Part shown: positions 1 through 7,566 of the stretch, one piece after another
Numbering within the stretch: the first letter of the stretch is position 1
How the letters are laid out: each line of letters opens with the position of its first letter
Assembly: GCA_041178405.1 (NCBI GenBank)
Contig: JBEGVK010000116.1
Location: 1-20,004, forward strand
From: UBA668 sp041178405
Lineage (GTDB): Bacteria > Actinomycetota > Acidimicrobiia > Acidimicrobiales > Ilumatobacteraceae
Direction: 5' to 3'
Length of the DNA: 20,004 nt
Position numbers and translations under genes: made by a program
The notes under the pieces: generated by a model
Told to the model about the DNA's origin: nothing
Database searches by the model: none
What the model saw: only the letters and a program-made list of their open reading frames with translations

Positions 1-778
1 CCAGTCCGCCACCGAGCACGAACCGATCGGGGTCGAGCACATTGGTCAGGTTCACCAGGCCGATCGCCACCCAGCGGGCGAAGTCGTCGATCACCGCAAG
101 CGCCTGTGCGTCGCCCTCGGCTGCTGCCGTGCGCACGTCCTCGCCGCGCACATCGTCGGGCGAGCCGCCCGCCAGCTGCACCACTCTGGTGAGCCGCCGC
201 GACTCGGCGGCCTCACGGGCAAGGCGGGCAAGGCCGCTGCCCGACGCATAGCGCTCCCAGCAGCCGCGCCGTCCGCATGGGCAGGCCGGGCCGGTGGGAT
301 CCACCACCATGTGGCCGATCTCGCCGGTGAAGCCGTGCGCCCCGCGGATGATGCTGCCACCCGCCACCACGCCGCCGCCGATGCCCGTGCCGAGCGTGAC
401 GAGCACGAAGTTGTCGGATCCCGCCCCGGCCCCGTATCGCCACTCGGCGGCGGTGGCACAGGTGGCATCGTTGTCGACGGCGACGTCGATGCCGAGCCGC
501 TCGGACAGCATCGGACCGACGGCGAAGTCGTTCACGTCGAGCAGGTTGGGCGCAGCGCGCAGGGTGCCCGAGTAGGTGACGAGCCCCGGCACGCCGATGC
601 CCAGCGTGTCGAACGGTGCCATCACCCCGGCCATCGTCGCCAGCGTCTCGATCAGCGCAGCGGGGCCCTTCGGCGTCGGACGGCGCCACTCGCCCACTAC
701 GGCGCCCGACTCGTCGAGCACCACCCCGAGGCACTTGGTGCCGCCGACGTCGATGCCTGCCCGGCGCGCCGGCGTCAT
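1..778 (-). CDS. ROK-family glucokinase, partial (C-terminus beyond window start)
   Basis: Likely phosphorylates glucose (ATP- or polyphosphate-dependent) in the cytoplasm to feed glycolysis. About 259 residues are visible and the frame is open to base 1, so the end lies outside the window. Seen: N-terminal phosphate-binding motif DVGGTK (residues 10-15), DND with the likely catalytic Asp at 104, the ROK glycine loop LGTGIGGG (129-136), and the zinc site GEIGH (H156) followed by CPCGRRGC (C166, C168, C173). These place it firmly in the ROK family. The glucokinase call rests on these motifs and on an N-terminus that starts directly at the kinase fold with no helix-turn-helix, which argues against a ROK repressor. 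The ATG at 776-778 overlaps the TGA of the SRPBCC gene (ATGA), so it is probably translationally coupled as the last visible gene of the minus-strand run. Other sugar specificity (mannose, N-acetylglucosamine) is possible. Confidence 0.88.
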   Translation of the reverse strand, partial: MTPARRAGIDVGGTKCLGVVLDESGAVVGEWRRPTPKGPAALIETLATMAGVMAPFDTLGIGVPGLVTYSGTLRAAPNLLDVNDFAVGPMLSERLGIDVAVDNDATCATAAEWRYGAGAGSDNFVLVTLGTGIGGGVVAGGSIIRGAHGFTGEIGHMVVDPTGPACPCGRRGCWERYASGSGLARLAREAAESRRLTRVVQLAGGSPDDVRGEDVRTAAAEGDAQALAVIDDFARWVAIGLVNLTNVLDPDRFVLGGGL

Positions 779-1206
779 TGCTCGGCCCTCGTCTTCAGCT
801 CTCTCACGGTGTTGAGGATGCGCACCTCGGCGCGGCGCTTCACGAACCCCGGCAGCGGCACGACCAACTCGATCGCGAGGTCGTAGCGCACGTCGGTTCC
901 CGACCCCGAGGGCGAGAAGTGATACGCACCCTCGATCGAGCGCATGATGTCGCCCTTCACCATGTGCCACGCCAGCACGCCGGGTGCCTCGGCGTAGTCG
1001 TAGCGCAGCGTGTAGTGCGTGCTGCGGCCCAGAGCCGATGCCCTGAACTCGACCTCGGCCGGGCGGCCCTCGCCGTCACGCGACAGCACGGTGACGCTCT
1101 TGATGTCGCGCGCCCACTCGGGATAGCGCTCGACATCGGTGGCGATCTGCCACACGCGCTCCGGTGCAGCGGCGATGTTGATGCTCTGCGATGCCCTGTC
1201 GGCCAT
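775..1206 (-). CDS. SRPBCC (START/polyketide-cyclase-like) family protein
   Basis: A 143-residue single-domain protein of the SRPBCC helix-grip fold, which binds hydrophobic ligands. Seen: a beta strand and helix start typical of the family (INIAAAPERVWQIATDVERYPEW, residues 9-31), a long central sheet and a C-terminal helix ending in a charged tail. There is no signal peptide or membrane segment, so it is probably cytosolic. The ligand cannot be told from sequence. It lies between a membrane protein gene (84 bp upstream) and the ROK kinase (4-bp ATGA overlap downstream). A purine-rich stretch (GAGGGAAGAG) lies about 10 bases before the ATG. From memory, the mycobacterial homologue Rv2185c also lies close to the pimB gene, which fits a conserved block that may relate to lipid or envelope work; that role is inference. 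Confidence 0.85.
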   Translation of the reverse strand: MADRASQSINIAAAPERVWQIATDVERYPEWARDIKSVTVLSRDGEGRPAEVEFRASALGRSTHYTLRYDYAEAPGVLAWHMVKGDIMRSIEGAYHFSPSGSGTDVRYDLAIELVVPLPGFVKRRAEVRILNTVRELKTRAEQ

Positions 1207-1290
1207 GTCGGTCTGCTCTTCCCTCGGCGTCTGTCGTATCCGGCGGTGCCCCCAGTCTGCCGGTCCGCAGCGGTCGGCAGGCAGGCCGTG

Positions 1291-1809
1291 CTACGGCGCC
1301 GGGCGCCTGCGGGCGGACCGCGGTTCGGACACCCGCGGGCCGAATGCACCGTACCGCGCCGCCCATGCGCCGTTGGTGCCAATGCCCAGCATCGGCACCA
1401 GCACCCCGAATGCCAGCGCATTCAGCTGCTGGGCGCCGAGGCCGCGCATGCCGAGCGCCGCGCCCGTGACCGCCACGACCACCTGCAGCGCCAGCGCACC
1501 GGCCATCATCCGCTTCACGCCGCGCGGTGCCGTGTCGCCGGTGAGCAGGTAGAGGTTCGCCACCCCGACCTCGTCGCGCCGCGACCGCTCGACGGCCACA
1601 CCGTAGGCCCACAGCGACAGTGCCGTGCCGACGGCGAACAGCACCAGCGACACGACCGCCACGACGACCTGGGCCGGCCGCTCCTCCCGCAGCGGCACGG
1701 CGACGGCGACGACAGCGACGAAGAGGGCGGTGCAGGCGAGGTTGAGCCGCACGATGCGGCCCCCGCCACGCAGCGGCACCCTGGTGGTGTCGTCGTCCAT
1801 TGCAGTCAT
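1291..1809 (-). CDS. conserved four-helix membrane protein, function unknown
   Basis: 172 residues with four predicted membrane segments (about 20-40, 47-73, 101-121, 128-150), a short charged N-terminus and a basic, proline-rich C-terminal tail. I do not recognise a named family. The motif NLYLLTGDTAPRGVKRMMAG (85-104) between helices 2 and 3 looks like a conserved cytosolic or interfacial loop and would be the best search seed. The ATG at 1807-1809 overlaps the TGA of the upstream glycosyltransferase (ATGA). A second in-frame ATG three codons later could also serve. Its coupling to a PimB-like enzyme suggests a membrane or envelope job, but this is inference from position only. Confidence 0.8.
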   Translation of the reverse strand: MTAMDDDTTRVPLRGGGRIVRLNLACTALFVAVVAVAVPLREERPAQVVVAVVSLVLFAVGTALSLWAYGVAVERSRRDEVGVANLYLLTGDTAPRGVKRMMAGALALQVVVAVTGAALGMRGLGAQQLNALAFGVLVPMLGIGTNGAWAARYGAFGPRVSEPRSARRRPAP

Positions 1810-2930
1810 CGTGGCAGTGCGCCAAGGGCGACGCCCAGCCGTTCGGCGAGCAGGTCGTATCGATAGTCGGTCGTCGCCCGGTGCCTGCCCGCCTGGCCCA
1901 TCTGGCGGGCAAGGGCAGGGTCGTCGACCAGCCGTCCCAGCGCCTCGGCTACCGACTCGACATCGTCGGGCCGTGGCACGACGAGTCCGGTGACATCATG
2001 CTCGACGGCCTCCGCCGCCCCGCCCGACTCGCCCGCCACCGACGGGATGCCACACGCGGCGGCCTCGAGGAACACGATGCCGAAGCCCTCCTGCTCGAGA
2101 CCGCCCCAGCGGCTGCGGCACAGCATGGCGAAGACGTCGGCGCACCCGTACAGCTGCGGCAGCTCGTCGTGGGCCACCCTCCCGAGGAATCGCACCGGGG
2201 CACCCGCGTCGGCCGCTAGGCGCCGCAGGCGAGCATCGTCGCGACCGGCACCGGCGATCGCGAGCACGAGGTCGGGATGGCGCCTGCGCAGCATCGCAGC
2301 GGCACGAATGACCACGTCGAATCCCTTGCGGGGCACGAGGCGGCTGACGCTGAGCAGCATCGGCGCATCGACGTCGATGCCGAACCGCCGACGGGCATCG
2401 GCCCGCTCTGCCGAGTCGAGGGGATGGAAGCGGTCGACATCGACTCCCGGGGGCACCACGGTGATGGGCAGGTCGCGCCGTGCCGCGTGGCGGGCCTCGG
2501 ATGCCGGGTATCCGCCAGCGGCCACCACGTGCCGAGCCCGGCGCAGCACATAGGCCAACGCCTGGCGGCTGACGGGCAGGCGGCCGGGCACCGTGACCTC
2601 GGCACCGTGCAGGACGACGTCGTAGGGAGATGCCAGCGACGGCCCGACCAAGCCGAGCGGCAGGGCCGGGTCGAGCACGACGAGGTCGGCGCCGACATCG
2701 CGGGCCATGGCGTCGATGCGCCTGACCATCCAGGGATGCGGCAGCAATACGGGTTCGGGCGTGCGCCGGATCTCGAACGGCTGGGCCGCATCGAACTCGG
2801 CGGCACCCTCGTATGGACTGGTGAGCACGGCGAACGACTCGGGTGGCAGGCGTCGCCACCACTCCCACAACAGCGACTGGATGCCGCCGATCTTCGGAGG
2901 GAAGTCGTTGGTGACGAGGAGGTGCTTCAT
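1806..2930 (-). CDS. pimB: GT4 glycosyltransferase, PimB-like phosphatidylinositol mannoside mannosyltransferase
   Basis: 374 residues, the usual length for GT-B fold, family GT4 retaining glycosyltransferases. Seen: N-terminal acceptor-domain motif TNDFPPKIGGIQ (7-18), which is characteristic of PimB-type enzymes, an interdomain linker with PPGVDVDRF (161-169), the donor-domain start SVSRLVPRKG (195-204), and the EX7E motif with E282 and E290 in EGFGIVFLE. PimB uses GDP-mannose to add the second mannose to phosphatidylinositol monomannoside at the inner face of the cytoplasmic membrane. The exact acceptor is inferred from motif similarity; related GT4 enzymes use other lipids. The start ATG at 2928-2930 overlaps the queG stop (ATGA), and its own stop overlaps the next start. 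The frame stays open upstream to 3635 but that stretch lies inside queG and is not coding. Confidence 0.82.
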   Translation of the reverse strand: MKHLLVTNDFPPKIGGIQSLLWEWWRRLPPESFAVLTSPYEGAAEFDAAQPFEIRRTPEPVLLPHPWMVRRIDAMARDVGADLVVLDPALPLGLVGPSLASPYDVVLHGAEVTVPGRLPVSRQALAYVLRRARHVVAAGGYPASEARHAARRDLPITVVPPGVDVDRFHPLDSAERADARRRFGIDVDAPMLLSVSRLVPRKGFDVVIRAAAMLRRRHPDLVLAIAGAGRDDARLRRLAADAGAPVRFLGRVAHDELPQLYGCADVFAMLCRSRWGGLEQEGFGIVFLEAAACGIPSVAGESGGAAEAVEHDVTGLVVPRPDDVESVAEALGRLVDDPALARQMGQAGRHRATTDYRYDLLAERLGVALGALPR

Positions 2931-4123
2931 TGCGTGCCCATGTTGCCGTGCCCGGCGACAGCCGCGGCGATTGCCGCAATCTCGTCGGCGACGTCGGGAT
3001 CTGGGTCGGATTCCGGGACGAGGTGCAGCAGTCCGCGCCGCCACGCCGCCCACACGGCATGCACCCGCAGCACCGGATCGGCGTGGCCGACGTATCCGGC
3101 GACAGCTGCGTCGGCGCGCGCTGCCGCTGTCGGCGGTTCGTCGGCTGGCGGGTTGCCCAGCACGACGAGTGCGTTGCGTCGCACCCACCGGGGATCGCGG
3201 CCGGCGAGGTACCAGCGGCCCCAGTCGCGTTCGAGTGCGCCGTCGTCGAGCGACAGCATGCCGACGACGTCGACGACGCGGCGCAGTGGCTCGCCGCCCG
3301 GCTGCGAGGTGTGACGATGCCCGAGCCGCACTGACGGCGGGCATGCCTCCTGGCAGTCGTCGCAGCCGTACATCCGGTCGCCGACCGCCGCTCGAAGCGC
3401 CCGCGGCACGATGCCGGGTCGTTGCATCACCCATGCGAGGCAGCGCTCGGCGTCGATGACACCCGGTGCGACGATGGCTGCTGTCGGACACGCTGTCACG
3501 CAGCGACTGCAGATGCCGCAGCCGTCGCTCACCGGCATGGCGGCGGCGGGCAACGGTGCCGTGGTGACGACGCAGCCGAGGACGAACCAGCTGCCGGCCC
3601 CCGGCACGAGCAGGTTGGCGTTCTTGCCGAACCACCCGATTCCCGCCAGGTAGGCGGCCTCGCGGTCAACGATGCTGTTGTCGTCGGCGAATGCCACCGC
3701 CCTGAACCCGTCAGCACGAAGTCGTGTCGCAACGTCGCGGAGCCCGGCGCGCAGGGGCGCGTAGTGGTCGCGCCAGGCGTATCGCGCAATGCGACCGAGC
3801 GGTGAGCGGTCGGCCAGCGTCTCGTCGGCACGCTGCTGCTCGCCGTCGTCGACGAGGTAGGGCAGGGCTGCGACGAAGACCGCCTGAGCGCCGGCCACCG
3901 CTGCACTCGGATCAGTGGAGCGCTCAGGATTCTTGAAGGTGAACTGCATCCCTGCCGTGAGGCCGTCGTCGATCCGCTGTCGAATGGCGGCACGGGCACG
4001 GTGCATCACTGCAGCAGGGGCGACACCGGTGTGCGTGATGCCGTGATGGCGGGCGAGCTCGGCGAGGCCGCCGACGTACGCCTCGTCGATGGCTGGTTGC
4101 GGTGTCGGGTCAGCGCGCCTCAC
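2927..4123 (-). CDS. queG: epoxyqueuosine reductase QueG
   Basis: Reduces epoxyqueuosine to queuosine at tRNA position 34 (last step of queuosine synthesis), using cobalamin and two [4Fe-4S] clusters in the cytoplasm. 398 residues. Seen: the active-site region DNSIVDREAAYLAGIGWFGKN (148-168), a first cysteine set C202, C205, C208, C212 in CGICSRCVTACP, C228, then C254, C257, C261 in CDDCQEACPP. The C-terminal part has HEAT-like alpha helices (RWVRRNALVVLGNPP and later VLRVHAVWAAWRRG), as in QueG. The start is a GTG at 4121-4123, which overlaps the end of the small cysteine gene upstream by 14 bases. No other queuosine gene is in the window, so whether the organism makes or salvages the precursor is unknown. 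Confidence 0.9.
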   Translation of the reverse strand: MRRADPTPQPAIDEAYVGGLAELARHHGITHTGVAPAAVMHRARAAIRQRIDDGLTAGMQFTFKNPERSTDPSAAVAGAQAVFVAALPYLVDDGEQQRADETLADRSPLGRIARYAWRDHYAPLRAGLRDVATRLRADGFRAVAFADDNSIVDREAAYLAGIGWFGKNANLLVPGAGSWFVLGCVVTTAPLPAAAMPVSDGCGICSRCVTACPTAAIVAPGVIDAERCLAWVMQRPGIVPRALRAAVGDRMYGCDDCQEACPPSVRLGHRHTSQPGGEPLRRVVDVVGMLSLDDGALERDWGRWYLAGRDPRWVRRNALVVLGNPPADEPPTAAARADAAVAGYVGHADPVLRVHAVWAAWRRGLLHLVPESDPDPDVADEIAAIAAAVAGHGNMGTQ

Positions 4124-4334
4124 GATGCCGCAGCGTAGGCACGAGACCCTGGTCGGCGAGCAGGCGCATGGCGCGCAGTTCGTCGATGGTCAGCACCACG
4201 GCATCCCTGCAGCGACCCTCCTGCGGTGCCGGAGCAAGCAGGTGGGTGACGACACAGTCGGCACAGGCCGCTGTGTCGTGCATGATGCAGGTGTCGCACG
4301 AGATGGTGATCGACCGGGATGACGGTGTTTCCAT
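4110..4334 (-). CDS. small four-cysteine protein, function unknown
   Basis: 74 residues from the ATG at 4332-4334. The N-terminal half carries C13, C16, C24 and C27 (CDTC, seven residues, CADC), a spacing that could hold zinc or an Fe-S cluster. The C-terminal half (AVVLTIDELRAMRLLADQGLVP) is a predicted helix-rich, conserved-looking segment. I recall similar short proteins in actinobacteria but know no function. The frame remains open further upstream to 4382, but that part is basic and compositionally unlike the rest, so I prefer the internal ATG. It lies 60 bp after the NYN gene and overlaps queG by 14 bases, so it is probably co-transcribed with queG and could help its Fe-S chemistry; that link is inference. 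Confidence 0.75.
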   Translation of the reverse strand: METPSSRSITISCDTCIMHDTAACADCVVTHLLAPAPQEGRCRDAVVLTIDELRAMRLLADQGLVPTLRHREAR

Positions 4335-4394
4335 GATTGCAGGGTGCCACCGGGGTGTGACACTGCCCCGGCGCCGTGCCACGCACGGGCCGCC

Positions 4395-5726
4395 TCAGCG
4401 CAGCGCTGCCAGGACGGCCCCACTCGAGAGCAGGTTGGCACCGGCCGCCCGGACATCGTTGCGGATCTCCTTGTCGTCGGTCACCACCACCAACGGGCGC
4501 GTCAGCGGCTCGCGGCCGACAATCACCCTGATGGCATCGTCAGCAGACTCACCCGGTGCCGAGTACGTCACCGTGATCAGACGGCGCGCCCTGGTCGACG
4601 CGCCTCGGATGTCGGCACCGTCGAAGACCACGATGATCGACGTACCCCATCTCGATGCCAGCGACTCCAGCGCCGCGATGCACTCGTGCCGCTGCGCCGC
4701 CAAGTCGGAGGCGGCCCAGCCGAGCTTGGCAACGTTGTAGCCGTCGACGATCACTCGGACGTCGGGCACGCGGAAGAGGTGCTCGACGCCCTCCGGCGAG
4801 TCGGCCCGCCGACCGCCGGGCATGGCGATGGGCTCGCGTCGGGCGATCGGGTGCGATGCCGACCTCGGGGTGCGAGGCGATGCGGCCGATCGAGGCGTGG
4901 CGGCGCGTGGACTGCTTGCCGACGAGACTGCCTCGTCGCCGAGCGCCTCCAGCGCTGCAGAGAGCGTTGCTCGCAGCCGCTCGCGGTCGAGATCGTCGGC
5001 GACTCGCTGCGCGCGATCGGCGAGCGCAGCGGTTCGAGCCGCCTCAGACGCCGAGAGCGCGGCCTCGAGCTCGGCCACGCGCACCGCTGCGCGGCGCTCC
5101 GCCTGGCGGGCGGCGTCGGCAGCGCGCTCGTGTCGCAATGACTGCTTCTCGAGTGCCGATGCTCGGGCGAGCGCGTCCGCTGCAGCACGCTCTGCCTTCA
5201 CCTTGGCCGTATCGATCTCGGCGAGTCGCTGCTGGAGCGATGCGCGCTCTGCGCCGAACTTCTCGCGCTGCCGTGCGAGCGCCGACTCGGCGCGCTCGCG
5301 GCCCGCCTCGGCAGCGGTACGCCGCCGCTGCTCGGCGCGCAGTTCGGCCGCTGCATCGGCACTCGTCGACCGCGACGCCTGCCGACTCGCCGCCGACGAT
5401 GGAGAGGATGGCGGCGACTGCGACGGTGGCGCCGCCGTGCCGGCGAGCCAACGGCGTCCGATCTCATCGACGAAATCGGCGGATGCCGTGGCGGAAAGAT
5501 GGCTGCGGAATGCCGGGTCGGCGACGACGGCGGCCCGGACGGCAGCGAGCGCTGCCGCCGACAGCGATCGCTGGGCGGCGAAGCGCTTGAGGGCGGCGGG
5601 GAACGGCTCTGGCGGGCGTCGGTTGGCCGCCACGGCAGCAAGACGCACGGCATGCTGCAGCGCCGACCGGAGGTCGCGATCGGGCACCGACGGATCAGGG
5701 TCACCGGGAACGCCCGCAGCCTTCAC
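4395..5726 (-). CDS. NYN-domain (PIN-like) nuclease with long coiled-coil region
   Basis: 443 residues in four parts: an alanine-rich helical N-domain (about 15-97), a charged coiled coil (about 123-255), a Ser/Pro/Arg-rich linker (268-310), and a C-terminal NYN domain (322-443). The NYN domain keeps the acidic residues expected of this RNase family: D328 in VDGYN, D369 in VFDG, D396 in ESADDAI, and D417 in VTDDKEI. Single NYN/YacP proteins are ribosome- or RNA-directed endonucleases; the fused coiled coil suggests oligomerisation or a partner. The start is GTG at 5724-5726. A TAGCGT element ends exactly six bases before it, implying a leaderless transcript, and a LexA-type box covers its -35 region. 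It is divergent from the exonuclease/UvrC-like gene. RNA rather than DNA as substrate is family inference. Confidence 0.85.
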   Translation of the reverse strand: MKAAGVPGDPDPSVPDRDLRSALQHAVRLAAVAANRRPPEPFPAALKRFAAQRSLSAAALAAVRAAVVADPAFRSHLSATASADFVDEIGRRWLAGTAAPPSQSPPSSPSSAASRQASRSTSADAAAELRAEQRRRTAAEAGRERAESALARQREKFGAERASLQQRLAEIDTAKVKAERAAADALARASALEKQSLRHERAADAARQAERRAAVRVAELEAALSASEAARTAALADRAQRVADDLDRERLRATLSAALEALGDEAVSSASSPRAATPRSAASPRTPRSASHPIARREPIAMPGGRRADSPEGVEHLFRVPDVRVIVDGYNVAKLGWAASDLAAQRHECIAALESLASRWGTSIIVVFDGADIRGASTRARRLITVTYSAPGESADDAIRVIVGREPLTRPLVVVTDDKEIRNDVRAAGANLLSSGAVLAALR

Positions 5727-5738
5727 GCCGCCACGCTA
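5727..5738 (-). promoter_or_regulatory. -10 element and start junction of the NYN gene (leaderless)
   Basis: On the minus strand TAGCGT (5738 to 5733) fits TANNNT and is followed by six bases and then the GTG at 5726, so transcription should begin at or next to the start codon. No Shine-Dalgarno sequence precedes the GTG. There is no good -35 hexamer; that position is occupied by the first LexA-type box. Confidence 0.55.
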
Positions 5739-5750
5739 CCCCTGCACGTG

Positions 5751-5766
5751 TCGAACGCCTGTTCTT
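5751..5766. promoter_or_regulatory. LexA (SOS) box 1
   Basis: TCGAACGCCTGTTCTT contains a perfect GAAC-N4-GTTC core (5753-5764), the actinobacterial LexA box. It lies at about -27 to -38 relative to the inferred NYN transcription start and overlaps the first base or two of the TTGACA element used by the opposite gene. Confidence 0.8.
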
Positions 5767-5799
5767 GACACGAACACCTGTTCGTGATGCACTCTCCCA
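5765..5799 (+). promoter_or_regulatory. promoter of the exonuclease/UvrC-like gene (leaderless)
   Basis: A perfect -35 TTGACA (5765-5770), a 17-bp spacer, and a -10-like TGCACT (5788-5793) that matches TATAAT at three positions. Six bases then lead to the GTG at 5800, so the transcript probably starts at the start codon. No Shine-Dalgarno sequence is present. Confidence 0.65.
5770..5785. promoter_or_regulatory. LexA (SOS) box 2
   Basis: ACGAACACCTGTTCGT is a palindrome in its outer six bases on each side, with core GAAC-ACCT-GTTC (5772-5783). It is very close to the mycobacterial consensus TCGAAC-N4-GTTCGA. It sits between the -35 and -10 of the exonuclease/UvrC-like gene, where a bound repressor would block RNA polymerase. 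The centre is 19 bp from box 1, close to two helical turns, so two LexA dimers could bind side by side. Confidence 0.9.
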
Positions 5800-7566
5800 G
5801 TGGCCGCCTGCTCCCCCGTTCCGTCGGCACCCCGCCGGTCGCCGCGTCCGTCGGACCGTCAGGTCGACCAGCGGTCGATCGACGAACTCGGAGTACCGCT
5901 CGCTGATGTCGAGTTCTGCGTCATCGACATCGAGACCACGGGCACCGACCGCGGCGACGACGGCATCACCGAGATCGGCGCAGTGAAGGTCCGCGGCGGC
6001 GAGGTCACCGGCACGCTCGGCACGTTCGTCAACCCAGGCCGCGCCATTCCGCCACAGATCACCCTGCTCACCGGTATCACCGACTCGATGGTCATCACCG
6101 CGCCGCGGCCCGCCGAGGTGCTCGTCACGCTGCAGGAGTTCCTCGGCGAGGCAGTCATCGTCGGGCACAACGTCGGCTTCGACCTCGGATTCATCAACAC
6201 CGCCCTGCGCCGCTCGGGACGCGATCCGCTGCCCAACAGGGTCGTCGACACCCTGCCGCTCGCGCGCAGACTCGTGCGCGACGAGAGCCCCGACTGCCGA
6301 CTCGGCACGCTGGCGAAGCACCTGCGGCTCGCCCACCAGCCCACGCACCGCGCGCTCGACGACGCACTCGCCACGATGCACCTTCTGCACTTGCTGCTAG
6401 AGCGCGCTGCGTCGCTCGGCGTGCTCGGGCTCGACGACCTGCTCTCGCTGCCCGCCATTTCCTCGCATCCGCAGGCCTCGAAACTGCCGCTCACGCTGGC
6501 GCTTCCTCGCTCACCCGGCGTCTATCGCTTCATCGGGTCCGACGACGAAGTGCTGTATGTCGGTAAGGCCACGAACGTCCGCCAGCGAGTTCGCAGCTAC
6601 TTCGGCAGTGACGAGCGGCGCAAGGTCGGGGCGCTGCTACGCGAGGTGCGTCGGATCGACTACTCCCTCGCACCCGACGCGCTCGTCGCCGAAGTGCTCG
6701 AGTTGCGCTATCTGCACGCCCTGCGACCCCGATACAACCGTGTCGGCACCACGTGGGACAAGTACTGCTATGTGCGGCTCGACACCGACTCGCCGTGGCC
6801 GCGCCTGTCGATCGTCCGCACGCCGCACGCCACCGGCGTGCACCTCGGACCACTCTCCTCGCGCGCCGCCGCCACGGCGGTTATCGAAGCGGTGCAGACG
6901 GTCATCCCGATCAGGCGCTGCAGCCATCGGGCCGGGGCACGCAGCCGAGTGGGCACCTGCCACGGGCCGATGCTCGGCGTCGCCATCTGCCCGGCCGCAC
7001 CCGATGCCGACGAGCGGCAGCACTGGCTCGCCGTCGCCCAGGCCGCCGCTGCGCTCACCACCGACCCCGATGTCGTCCTCGTGCCGCTGTGGGCCCGAGT
7101 AGCGCGGCTCGCTGCCGAGCAGCGCTACGAGGAGGCAGCACTCGCCCGCGACCGCGCCAACGCCTACGCAGCGGCGATGTCGAGACAGCAGCAGTCCGAC
7201 CGGCTCCGCGCTGCAGGCGATCTCGGCGTGCGCATCGGCGACACCGTGCTGCACGTACGCGACGGGGTGCTGGTCGGTGCACATCCTGATGGTCAACTCG
7301 ACATCGGCCTCGACCTGCCGCCGCCGCTCGTCGATCCATACCCGGCAGTCCTTCCTGCCGCAGCAGCCGACGAAACGTGGTGCCTCGGGCGGGCCTTCGA
7401 TCGCGCCGGCGACCGGCTGCGCCTGCTGTGGTGCAGCGGCGGCTACGCGCTGCCCAGTGCCCGGGTACGCGTGGTCGACACGCTCGCCGCAGCGGCAGGC
7501 AGCACCGCCGTCACTGCCGCCATCGGTGCCGACTCTCAGGAGATCTCGATCACCGCGCCGGCGTGA
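5800..7566 (+). CDS. DEDDh exonuclease fused to UvrC-like GIY-YIG nuclease
   Basis: 588 residues. N-terminal DnaQ-type 3'-5' exonuclease: D43 and E45 in DIETTG, HNVGFD with D128, and HRALDD with H183 and D187. C-terminal GIY-YIG domain like the N-terminal half of UvrC: GVY (240-242), YVGK (253-256), R261/R263, and E301 aligned to the UvrC catalytic Glu before RPRYN. The later part has cysteines (CSHRAG, CHGP, CP) and a UvrB-binding-like helix (EEAALARDRANAYAAAM). The UvrC RNase H-like endonuclease half is absent, so it could nick on one side of a lesion, like Cho, and then degrade. It acts on damaged DNA in the cytoplasm by inference. The GTG start is the first after an in-frame stop at 5785. 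It is under a LexA-type promoter. Its end overlaps convergent thrB by 31 bp. M. tuberculosis Rv2191 has the same architecture, from memory. Confidence 0.9.
   Translation: MAACSPVPSAPRRSPRPSDRQVDQRSIDELGVPLADVEFCVIDIETTGTDRGDDGITEIGAVKVRGGEVTGTLGTFVNPGRAIPPQITLLTGITDSMVITAPRPAEVLVTLQEFLGEAVIVGHNVGFDLGFINTALRRSGRDPLPNRVVDTLPLARRLVRDESPDCRLGTLAKHLRLAHQPTHRALDDALATMHLLHLLLERAASLGVLGLDDLLSLPAISSHPQASKLPLTLALPRSPGVYRFIGSDDEVLYVGKATNVRQRVRSYFGSDERRKVGALLREVRRIDYSLAPDALVAEVLELRYLHALRPRYNRVGTTWDKYCYVRLDTDSPWPRLSIVRTPHATGVHLGPLSSRAAATAVIEAVQTVIPIRRCSHRAGARSRVGTCHGPMLGVAICPAAPDADERQHWLAVAQAAAALTTDPDVVLVPLWARVARLAAEQRYEEAALARDRANAYAAAMSRQQQSDRLRAAGDLGVRIGDTVLHVRDGVLVGAHPDGQLDIGLDLPPPLVDPYPAVLPAAAADETWCLGRAFDRAGDRLRLLWCSGGYALPSARVRVVDTLAAAAGSTAVTAAIGADSQEISITAPA

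Noticed and set aside
616..1866. Open frame of 416 codons on the plus strand
   Set aside because: It runs antisense across three well-supported minus-strand genes and has shadow-type composition.
2931..3635. N-terminal extension of the glycosyltransferase
   Set aside because: It lies wholly inside queG in another frame; GT4 enzymes of this type begin at the NDFPP region, just after the ATG at 2930.
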